A stretch of 17,238 bases of DNA from Flavobacteriales bacterium. GTDB taxonomy: Bacteria; Bacteroidota; Bacteroidia; Flavobacteriales_D; Cryomorphaceae. The notes beneath the pieces are model-generated. The model did not search any database. It was not told where the DNA came from and saw nothing but the letters and a program-made list of their open reading frames with translations. The translations under genes and the position numbers were made by a program. The stretch is taken from assembly GCA_020200995.1 (NCBI GenBank), contig JAIVHQ010000216.1, forward strand, positions 1 through 17,238, written 5' to 3'. Shown piece by piece: positions 8,595 through 14,897 of the stretch (the first letter of the stretch is position 1; each line of letters begins with the position of its first letter).

Positions 8595-9413
8595 TTGACT
8601 GATCTGCTCGCCATTGTTTGGGATGTTCATCCCGAAGCCTTCACCATACCATTCATCGATTGGCCCGTTCGTTGGTACGGCCTTCTTTTTGTCACAGGAC
8701 TTCTCGGAGCGCAGTACATCATGTTTCACGTTTTTGAAGCTGAAGGCTACGACAAGCGCCATGTAGAAAATCTGACCATCTATGTGGTCCTCGGAACCAT
8801 TCTCGGAGCGCGGCTTGGCCACGTATTTTTTTACGATGCATCCTACTACCTCTCCCACCCCGGCGAAATCCTGATGATATGGAAAGGCGGCTTGGCCAGC
8901 CACGGCGGAGCCATAGGTATCCTCACGGCCATTTGGCTCTTCGGTAGAAAGTATAAATTCAAGTTTCTATGGTTGATGGACCGGCTCGTACTTGCGGTTT
9001 GCTTTACGGGGGCTTGCATCCGCGTGGGCAACCTGATGAACCACGAGATCATCGGCATCGTGACCGACGTGCCCTGGGCTTTTCAATTCCTGAGGGCCTA
9101 TCCGCCCGAAATGGCCTTGGACCCAAGGCACCCTGCGCAGCTTTACGAAGCCATTTATTGCCTCATTATCCTTGCAATCATCTACCCAATCTGGAAAAAG
9201 AAAAAGGCCGAACTGAGCGAGGGTTTTCTCTTTGGCTTATTCATGGTGCTGCTTTTCACCCTGCGCTTCCTCGACGAATTTCTCAAAGTAAATCAGGAGG
9301 CATTTGAAGACAGCCTTCCCATCAACATGGGCCAGATTCTGAGCATACCTTTCGTGCTCGCAGGTATTTTCCTTATCGTCAGGTCTCAAAAGACCAAAGA
9401 AGTATCCCGATGA
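8595..9413 (+). CDS. lgt: Prolipoprotein diacylglyceryl transferase (Lgt)
   Basis: Lgt is an inner-membrane enzyme. It transfers the diacylglyceryl group of phosphatidylglycerol to the lipobox cysteine of prolipoproteins, the first step of lipoprotein maturation. The sequence shows several hydrophobic segments and the family motifs: VRWYGLLF near the N-terminus, SHGG (His103 from this start), IRVGNLMNHE (Arg143, Asn146), RHPAQLYEA, and LRFLDEFLKVNQ near the C-terminus. No ATG lies near the expected N-terminus. The TTG at 8595 gives 272 residues, close to the usual length, and numbers the HGG histidine and GN-motif arginine as in the E. coli enzyme. The TTG at 8565 (282 residues) is the alternative. 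The last bases overlap the next gene's ATG. The gene looks intact; only the start is uncertain. Confidence 0.93.
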   Translation: MTDLLAIVWDVHPEAFTIPFIDWPVRWYGLLFVTGLLGAQYIMFHVFEAEGYDKRHVENLTIYVVLGTILGARLGHVFFYDASYYLSHPGEILMIWKGGLASHGGAIGILTAIWLFGRKYKFKFLWLMDRLVLAVCFTGACIRVGNLMNHEIIGIVTDVPWAFQFLRAYPPEMALDPRHPAQLYEAIYCLIILAIIYPIWKKKKAELSEGFLFGLFMVLLFTLRFLDEFLKVNQEAFEDSLPINMGQILSIPFVLAGIFLIVRSQKTKEVSR

Positions 9414-10504
9414 AAAATAAAGCCGCTGCGTTTTTATTGGTACTGGCCTCGACCAACTTCGCAATGACGCAGCCCGATGTGTTCAAGCGCTTCGAAAGCA
9501 TGAACATGGAAAAGCGGTATGAAGACCGCATCCGGGTCGCATTCTACAATGTCGAAAACCTCTTTGATCTGGAAAACGACAGCACCACGCGTGATGACGA
9601 TTTTACCCCCGAGGGCGATAACCGCTACACCTTTTCGCGCTATAAGAAAAAGTCAAACGGATTGGCAAAAACCATGCTTGCCATGGGCGGCTGGGAGCCC
9701 GTGGAGTTTATCGGGCTCTGCGAGGTAGAAAGCAGGTGGGTGCTGGAAGGCCTCACCGTGCATTCCCCAATGGACGATGTGGGCTATGAAATCATTCACG
9801 AGCACTCTCCCGATTTCCGCGGCATCGACATCGCCGCCATCTATCGCCCCGACAAGTTCGAGCTGATCAACTACAAATACTACCGTGTAAAATTCACCCA
9901 CGCCCCCGAACGCACTACCCGCGATCTGCTTTACGCGAAAGGAATAGTGCCCAACGGCGATACCCTGCACATCTTTGTGAACCACTGGCCATCCCGCTAC
10001 GGAGGTCAGTTTGCCTCCGAACCCGGCCGCATTCACCTCGCCCAAATGGTGCGATCAAAGGTGGACAGCCTCAACGCCATGTACAACAACCCGTACATTC
10101 TGATCATGGGCGATTTTAACGACTACCCGAACGACATCAGCATCATCGACCACCTGAGGGCCAAGACCACCGTAGAGGCTGCTGCTCCGGGCGATGTGAT
10201 CAATTTGTCTTACCCCATCATGTACAAATTCGGCACCCACTCGTTCCGGGGTGAGTGGGGCGTTCTCGATCAAATCATCGTGAGTCAGCGGTTTTTCACC
10301 AATGGCAGCATGAACATTGTTCCGAGCGACGTGGGCGTATTTGACGCCCCGTGGCTCATCACGCGCAATGCAGCGGGCGGCACCACCACTTACCGCACCT
10401 ACATGGGCCCGGCCTACAAGGGCGGTTACAGCGACCACCTGCCCACTTTCATAGATATCAACCTGCAGAAATTCAACAGGGGAGATGCTCCTCCGGCGAA
10501 TTGA
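9410..10504 (+). CDS. Secreted endonuclease/exonuclease/phosphatase family protein
   Basis: The protein has 364 residues, with an N-terminal signal peptide (KNKAAAFLLVLASTNFAMTQ). The metal-dependent EEP (DNase I-like) fold is shown by motifs in the usual order: YNVENLFD (Asn47), LCEVES (Glu105, metal ligand), VNHWPSRYGG (His192), MGDFNDYP (Asp235, Asn237), LDQIIVS (Asp287) and YSDHLPTFI (Asp342-His343, general base). All expected active-site residues are present, so it should be active. The substrate (DNA, RNA, phosphoinositide or another phosphodiester) cannot be told from sequence. VEN-LFD and NHWPSR are typical of the Bacteroidota extracellular-nuclease-like branch. ATG 9410 overlaps the lgt TGA (ATGA), so translational coupling is likely. 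The signal peptide suggests action in the periplasm or outside the cell. Confidence 0.88.
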   Translation: MKNKAAAFLLVLASTNFAMTQPDVFKRFESMNMEKRYEDRIRVAFYNVENLFDLENDSTTRDDDFTPEGDNRYTFSRYKKKSNGLAKTMLAMGGWEPVEFIGLCEVESRWVLEGLTVHSPMDDVGYEIIHEHSPDFRGIDIAAIYRPDKFELINYKYYRVKFTHAPERTTRDLLYAKGIVPNGDTLHIFVNHWPSRYGGQFASEPGRIHLAQMVRSKVDSLNAMYNNPYILIMGDFNDYPNDISIIDHLRAKTTVEAAAPGDVINLSYPIMYKFGTHSFRGEWGVLDQIIVSQRFFTNGSMNIVPSDVGVFDAPWLITRNAAGGTTTYRTYMGPAYKGGYSDHLPTFIDINLQKFNRGDAPPAN

Positions 10505-10565
10505 TTTCCCATTCGCAGAGAAGGCACGATACATTTAATTACTAAAGTTTCGGGTTCATTTTAGA

Positions 10566-10660
10566 CTGAGCGTACCTGAAGGCACGCAGGTGGCGTAGGA
10601 AGCTCGGCAACGCCGGGGATAAATCCCCGCCTTACCATACGAGGAGTACCTGACGGCACG
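10566..10660 (+). repeat. 95-nt palindromic repeat element, copy A
   Basis: It begins CTGAGCGTACCTGAAGGCA and ends GTACCTGACGGCACG. GTACCTGAmGGCACG therefore occurs at both ends as a direct terminal repeat (10572-10586 and 10646-10660). A central perfect hairpin CGGGGAT-AA-ATCCCCG lies at 10614-10629. Copy B at 10860-10954, in reverse orientation, aligns to it over 95 nt without gaps. Confidence 0.75.
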
Positions 10661-10859
10661 CCTACCTGAAATGAGGGCCATCTGGGATGCAAACATATTT
10701 CCCAAAAGTACATTGTGATCCAACTTATCGACTTTAGCAGGATCGCAGGTTCACCCAAAGTACATCGCGAATTTCTGCAAAAAAAAAACTCACGCAAGTT
10801 CTCTCGAAACGGAATTTATTGCCTCAAAATGAATCATTCAAATCAAAAATAAATGCTCC

Positions 10860-10954
10860 CGTGCCGTAAGGTACGGCCTGTTTAGTAAGCCCCCGGTTTC
10901 AACCGGGGTATTTTGACGCGACACTTAGAAACACCTGCCGTCAGGTACGTTCAG
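10860..10954 (-). repeat. 95-nt palindromic repeat element, copy B (inverted)
   Basis: Read on the minus strand it begins CTGAACGTACCTGACGGCA (17 of 19 bases as in copy A). Its last 30 nt match copy A at about 23 positions, ending GTACCTTACGGCACG. The central hairpin CCCCGGTT-GA-AACCGGGG (10891-10908) sits at the same element position as in copy A but has a different stem sequence. A second small hairpin, GCCGTA-AGG-TACGGC, lies at 10863-10877. Confidence 0.75.
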
Positions 10955-10999
10955 TGTAATCTACGCGATAGTGCTCCGAAACTTTAGTTAATTAAACGC

Positions 11000-11030
11000 A
11001 AACGGGCGACCTTTAAAGGGCCGCCCGTTT
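11000..11030 (-). terminator. Probable terminator of gyrB
   Basis: A perfect inverted repeat, AAACGGGCG (11000-11008) and CGCCCGTTT (11022-11030), encloses the self-complementary CCTTTAAAGG. It lies 24 nt past the gyrB stop. The T-tract on the minus strand is short (TTTGCGTTT). On the plus strand TTTT follows the stem, so the hairpin may serve both directions between these convergent genes. Confidence 0.6.
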
Positions 11031-11054
11031 TACGTATAAGGGTTGATTCGACGC

Positions 11055-13010
11055 TTAAGCGTCAATATTGGCGTACTTCGCATTGCGCTCGATAAAATCG
11101 CGGCGCGGTGGCACATCATCGCCCATAAGCATGGAGAAGATGCGGTCTGACTCCACTGCATTGTCGATGGTCACCTGCCTGAGCGTTCGGTACTCGGGGT
11201 TCATGGTGGTATCCCAGAGTTGCTCGGCGTTCATTTCACCAAGACCTTTATAGCGTTGCATACCGACGTTGGTATCGCGTCCGCCCTTGAGCTCTGCAAT
11301 GATGGCATCGCGCTCCTTGTCGTTCCAGGCGTAACGCAGCTGAGAACCTTTCTTGAGGAGGTAGAGCGGCGGTGTGGCAATGTAGATGTGCCCACCTTCA
11401 ATCAATTCGCGCATGTGGCGGAAGAAGAAAGTCAGAATCAGTGTTTCAATGTGGCTACCATCGACGTCGGCATCACACATGATGATGACCTTGTGGTAGC
11501 GCAACTTGGAAGTATCGAGGGCCTTGCTGTCCTCTTCGGTGCCCACCTTCACACCGAGTGCGGTGTAGATGTTCTTGATTTCTTCGTTGTCGAAAATCTT
11601 GTGGTGCATGGCTTTCTCGACGTTCAGGATTTTTCCGCGCAGCGGTAGAATGGCCTGAAAATTTCGGTCGCGGCCCTGCTTTGCAGTTCCACCTGCCGAG
11701 TCACCCTCTACAAGGTATATTTCGCAGTTGTGGGGATCCTTGTCTGAGCAGTCGCTGAGCTTGCCGGGCAATCCCGAGCCTGTGAGCACATTCTTGCGCT
11801 GAACCATCTCACGCGCCTTGCGGGCCGCATGGCGGGCCGTGGCTGCGAGGATTACTTTTTGAACAATGGCTTTGGCATCCGCGGGATTCTCTTCCAGGTA
11901 ATACGAGAGCATTTCAGAAACGGCCTGTGAAACCGGGGCATTCACCTCACGGTTACCGAGTTTGGTTTTGGTCTGTCCTTCAAACTGTGGCTCTTGCACC
12001 TTTACAGAAATCACGGCAGTCAGTCCTTCGCGGAAGTCATCACCGGCGATTTCGAACTTGAGCTTGCTGAGCATCCCCGAGTCTTCGGCGTACTTCTTCA
12101 GCGTGGCTGTGAGCCCGCGCCTGAACCCCTGGAGGTGGGTACCACCTTCATAGGTATTGATATTGTTGACGTAAGCGTGGATATTTTCCGAAAAGGAGGT
12201 GTTGTAAATCATGGCCACCTCAACAGGAATACCACTCTTCTCGCCTTCCATGTAAATGGGACTGGCGATGAGGGGCTCTCTGTTGGCATCGAGAAACTGC
12301 ACGAATTCGTGCAGGCCTTCTTCCGAAAAGAAAGACTCAAAAACGGGCTCACCTTCCTCATCGAGGTTGCGGTAGTCCGTCAGCGTGATGCGGATGCCTT
12401 TGTTCAGAAAAGCCAGCTCGCGCATGCGGTTGGCCAGCGTTTCGTAACTGAATACAATGTCTTCAAAAATGGTGGTATCAGGCCTGAAGCGGATGTCGGT
12501 TCCCGACTCATCGGTGTCACCTTTCTCACGCACGGGGTAGAGTGGCTTTCCGATTTTGTACTCCTGCTCGTGAACCTTGCCGTCGCGATACACCGTCGCG
12601 ATGAGTTGCTCCGAAAGCGCATTCACACAAGACACACCCACACCGTGCAAACCGCCCGATACTTTGTAGGTGTCTTTGTCGAATTTACCACCTGCGTGCA
12701 GCACGGTCATTACCACTTCCAGCGCCGACCTGTTTTCCTTTTCGTGAATATCGATCGGAATACCTCGGCCGTTGTCGCGAACGGAAATCGAGTTGTCTTC
12801 GTGAATGTTTACTGTAATGGTGTCGCAGTACCCTGCGAGTGCCTCGTCAATAGAGTTGTCTACCACCTCGTAAACAAGGTGGTGAAGTCCTTTGACGCCC
12901 GTGTCGCCAATGTACATTGATGGGCGTTTTCGGACGGCTTCAAGGCCCTCGAGAACTTGGATGTTAAGCGCCGAGTAGTTCGCGGGCTGAAGCTTTTGTT
13001 CGTCTGTCAT
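11055..13010 (-). CDS. gyrB: DNA gyrase subunit B
   Basis: This is the ATPase subunit of DNA gyrase, the type IIA topoisomerase that introduces negative supercoils together with GyrA. It has 651 residues, a normal length for GyrB lacking the E. coli-type insertion. The GHKL ATP site shows EVVDNSIDEA (Glu48), DNGRGIP (Asp79) and GGLHGVGVS (119-127); the transducer lysine is in QTKTKLGN (346-353). The TOPRIM domain has LVEGDSAGG (Glu435, Asp437), PLRGKILNVEKA (457-468) and DADVDGSH (513-520). The C-terminus has QRYKGLGEMN, LWDTTMNPEYR and PRRDFIERNA. The GyrB-like ending favours GyrB over ParE. No frameshift or missing catalytic residue is seen. A TAAATTTG promoter element lies 34 nt before the ATG and a terminator hairpin follows the stop, so it is probably transcribed alone. 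The perfect palindrome GACGCTTAAGCGTC overlaps its stop codon. Confidence 0.97.
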   Translation of the reverse strand: MTDEQKLQPANYSALNIQVLEGLEAVRKRPSMYIGDTGVKGLHHLVYEVVDNSIDEALAGYCDTITVNIHEDNSISVRDNGRGIPIDIHEKENRSALEVVMTVLHAGGKFDKDTYKVSGGLHGVGVSCVNALSEQLIATVYRDGKVHEQEYKIGKPLYPVREKGDTDESGTDIRFRPDTTIFEDIVFSYETLANRMRELAFLNKGIRITLTDYRNLDEEGEPVFESFFSEEGLHEFVQFLDANREPLIASPIYMEGEKSGIPVEVAMIYNTSFSENIHAYVNNINTYEGGTHLQGFRRGLTATLKKYAEDSGMLSKLKFEIAGDDFREGLTAVISVKVQEPQFEGQTKTKLGNREVNAPVSQAVSEMLSYYLEENPADAKAIVQKVILAATARHAARKAREMVQRKNVLTGSGLPGKLSDCSDKDPHNCEIYLVEGDSAGGTAKQGRDRNFQAILPLRGKILNVEKAMHHKIFDNEEIKNIYTALGVKVGTEEDSKALDTSKLRYHKVIIMCDADVDGSHIETLILTFFFRHMRELIEGGHIYIATPPLYLLKKGSQLRYAWNDKERDAIIAELKGGRDTNVGMQRYKGLGEMNAEQLWDTTMNPEYRTLRQVTIDNAVESDRIFSMLMGDDVPPRRDFIERNAKYANIDA

Positions 13011-13043
13011 AAGAATGTGATATCGTTAGAAAATCAGTACTTG

Positions 13044-13051
13044 CAAATTTA
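13044..13051 (-). promoter_or_regulatory. gyrB promoter, -7 element
   Basis: TAAATTTG on the minus strand matches the Bacteroidota primary sigma -7 consensus TAnnTTTG exactly. It would start a transcript about 25 nt before the gyrB ATG. A -33 element is not clear; TTTC at 13068-13071 is the nearest candidate. The rest of the 191-nt gap (13011-13201) holds only AT-rich sequence and a 12-nt palindrome, TAAAAGCTTTTA (13174-13185). Confidence 0.6.
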
Positions 13052-13201
13052 CGCAATTAACCCGGTAGAAACCGCTGAAAACCCGCGCAAACACTGATGA
13101 TTTTCAACATTTAATTAACATTGTTGGAGCCCTGTCGGGAAATGCTGAAATACGGTACAAAAAACCCGGATTTTAAAAGCTTTTACGCTGCAAAATGCGG
13201 C

Positions 13202-14440
13202 CTAAAACAGGTAACGGGCACCGCCCATCACAAAAGCGCGCTGGGCCGGAAAACGGTAGTAAATGTCGTACCTGGCAGCGGCGAGGTTGTGCACCTCCAC
13301 GAAAGCGGAAATCCTCGAGGTGTAACGGTACTCCGCCTGCAGGCTGAGGTCGAGGTAAGGATCGAGCTCGACAGTAAGAAATCCGGACTCGGGCAAATCC
13401 ATATCGGGAAGGGGAAGCAGCGATTTCACCTGCCGCGCACCAATCCATGTCAGGGTCATCCCCGCCGAAAACTTATCGAATAGGTTGTACTTCCCTCCGA
13501 TCGCAATGCGGTGGGCGGGCAGGTGCCAGGCCTCTGCTTCCAGATCTGTGGTGTACGAGAGAATCTCCACACTTGTGAAAGCCTCCCACTTTTCGGAATT
13601 GGCATAGGTAAGCTCTCCGAGCATGGAGAAAGTTCCGATGTCGTCGTAGATCACGTTGAAGCGGTTTTCGGTGCTGAAAATAATGTCGTTCACAAAGAGC
13701 GGCATGTTGTCCGTTTGAATCAGACTCACCCGTGTGTTGAAACTCAGATTGTCGGTCACACTTCCCTTAATTCCACCGAAGACGTTGTACTTGGTCACCG
13801 AGTTTTCCAAATTCAGCGAATTCATGACCCATGGGTTGCTCTGCGAAAGGGTGCGGTATCCTACCCGATTCACGCTACCCGTGATTCCCGCGTATGGAAT
13901 TAAAATATTATTGAACAGGCTGTAGCTCACCTCAGCATCGGGAAAAGCGTGAAACCTGCCGACATTTTGCACCTGCAGGTAAATGCCTAAACCGACAGAT
14001 GCACTGAGACCTCCCTTGCGAAGCAGAATCTGCGGCACTGCGTGAACTATAGCGTTGTCAACGCTCTCATCAGTGTCTACCGCTTCGGTTTCACTATTCA
14101 TGTATGTGAAAGGCATAATACCATCTGATCGATAGCTGATCAGGTCGAATCCCGTGCGCATGGTGTAAAACTGATCGCCTTTATACGTGTGAAGTTCGCC
14201 GCCTGCAAAAACTCCGAATTCATTGGATCCCAATCGATCTCCGAGATTGTAAATTTTCAGGTCGAGATCGTGGTTTACCTTTGAAGAATCGCGGTAATAG
14301 CTTTTCCATTTATTGTCGAGCGAGAAGAGTTCAAACCGCTGGCGAATGTCGCCTTTGGAAATTTCGTTATCATCCGGATCGAAGCCGTAATAGTGGAATA
14401 CGCTTGCGGAAAATTTTCTTACCCCAGGCAGCGATTTCAT
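13202..14440 (-). CDS. Outer-membrane beta-barrel protein, C-terminal part (frameshifted gene)
   Basis: This frame opens at an ATG at 14440, but the sequence that continues the upstream fragment only begins near 14414, after the AAAATTTT run. It contributes about 403 residues of alternating, aromatic-rich strands typical of an outer-membrane barrel (for example FGVFAGGELHTYKGDQFYTM, SVGLGIYLQVQNVGRFHAF, LDLSLQAEYRYTSRISAFVE). It ends in Phe (GGARYLF), as expected for a Bam-assembled barrel. The shape resembles the barrel half of TonB-dependent receptors, and such proteins are often annotated that way, but I see no plug domain. Joined to the upstream fragment it would give about 564 residues. 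Function and substrate are unknown. It is the last gene of the TPR operon, before the gyrB promoter. Confidence 0.8.
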   Translation of the reverse strand: MKSLPGVRKFSASVFHYYGFDPDDNEISKGDIRQRFELFSLDNKWKSYYRDSSKVNHDLDLKIYNLGDRLGSNEFGVFAGGELHTYKGDQFYTMRTGFDLISYRSDGIMPFTYMNSETEAVDTDESVDNAIVHAVPQILLRKGGLSASVGLGIYLQVQNVGRFHAFPDAEVSYSLFNNILIPYAGITGSVNRVGYRTLSQSNPWVMNSLNLENSVTKYNVFGGIKGSVTDNLSFNTRVSLIQTDNMPLFVNDIIFSTENRFNVIYDDIGTFSMLGELTYANSEKWEAFTSVEILSYTTDLEAEAWHLPAHRIAIGGKYNLFDKFSAGMTLTWIGARQVKSLLPLPDMDLPESGFLTVELDPYLDLSLQAEYRYTSRISAFVEVHNLAAARYDIYYRFPAQRAFVMGGARYLF

Positions 14441-14897
14441 TTTCGCTAAAACCGCTAAATGCCCGTTGTTGCCGAATACCGCGGTTAGCGGAGAAGTGGC
14501 GATATTTCACGCCATATGAAAAGTCGCGCTTGCGGGTAGACGTATACATGGCCTCGAGAAAAGGAGTCTGATAAGTCCCAGCGCCACCCTGCACGTATCC
14601 GTGGTAAATAGGCTCGAGCGGTTCGCGCACCTTGATGCGGGCGGGTTCAATGGGCTCGGTGCCCAATGCCACTGTGGGACGCTTCGGTATCAGGGTATAC
14701 GTGGTATCGACAGAGCGGGTGGGAATATCGACTGCCACGGGCGACTCTGTGATCTTAAACGCCTTATCGACGGTCAGGGTGCGGTCGCCTGTAATGATCT
14801 GCGTTCGGTCAAACCCGTCTTCTTCCTGTGCCGAAAGTGTAGATGCCAGGCCCGATGTGAGCAGGGCGCAGATGAGGTATTTCGTGTATCGCATCAT
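14370..14897 (-). CDS. Outer-membrane beta-barrel protein, N-terminal part (frameshifted gene)
   Basis: Residues 1-24 form a signal peptide (MMRYTKYLICALLTSGLAST, then LSAQ). A Thr/Pro-rich extended stretch follows (about 25-95), then the first barrel strands (YHGYVQGGAGTYQTPFLEAM, FSYGVKYRHFS). The frame is meaningful to about residue 161 (ENEIAAWGKK). After that it reads a short Arg/Leu-rich tail ending in TGA near 14370, while the neighbouring frame carries on the barrel. The ATG overlaps the stop of the TPR gene (ATGA), indicating translational coupling. If the one-base shift is real, this truncated product could not form the barrel. Confidence 0.8.
   Translation of the reverse strand: MMRYTKYLICALLTSGLASTLSAQEEDGFDRTQIITGDRTLTVDKAFKITESPVAVDIPTRSVDTTYTLIPKRPTVALGTEPIEPARIKVREPLEPIYHGYVQGGAGTYQTPFLEAMYTSTRKRDFSYGVKYRHFSANRGIRQQRAFSGFSENEIAAWGKKIFRKRIPLLRLRSG
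14410..14417 (-). other. Apparent +1 frameshift site splitting the beta-barrel gene
   Basis: The run reads AAAATTTT on either strand. Removing one A or T joins the two frames as WGKK-FSASVFHYYGFDPDDNE, a smooth barrel sequence. The shift needed is +1 (skipping a base), which does not fit a -1 slippery site. A sequencing or assembly indel or a real inactivating mutation are the likely causes. Confidence 0.75.

Larger units (their letters stand above)
10505..11054. other. Gene-free 550-nt region between convergent genes, rich in palindromes
   Basis: I find no credible gene here. The stretch holds two inverted 95-nt repeat copies (10566-10660 and 10860-10954) and a 199-bp spacer with an A10 run at 10779-10788 and a short near-repeat (AAAGTACAT at about 10706 and 10758). 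A terminator-like hairpin lies at 11000-11030. The flanking genes converge on this region, so promoters are not expected and none is evident. Confidence 0.8.

Noticed and set aside
10561..10797. A 78-codon minus-strand open frame in the repeat region
   Set aside because: It runs through copy A of the palindromic element and has low-complexity, Pro/Cys/Trp-rich content with no family resemblance; repeats like this commonly create spurious frames.
11994..12920. A 308-codon plus-strand open frame opposite gyrB
   Set aside because: It is the antisense shadow of a highly conserved gene; gyrB is unambiguous on the other strand.
13104..13127. AT-rich inverted repeat in the gap before gyrB as terminator of the barrel operon
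   Set aside because: The arms are only about 5 bp (CAACA/TGTTG) around an AT-rich loop with no T-tract placed as expected, so support is too weak.
14410..14417. Programmed -1 ribosomal frameshift in the barrel gene
   Set aside because: The downstream frame requires a +1 (or -2) shift, so an X-XXY-YYZ -1 mechanism would not produce the full protein.
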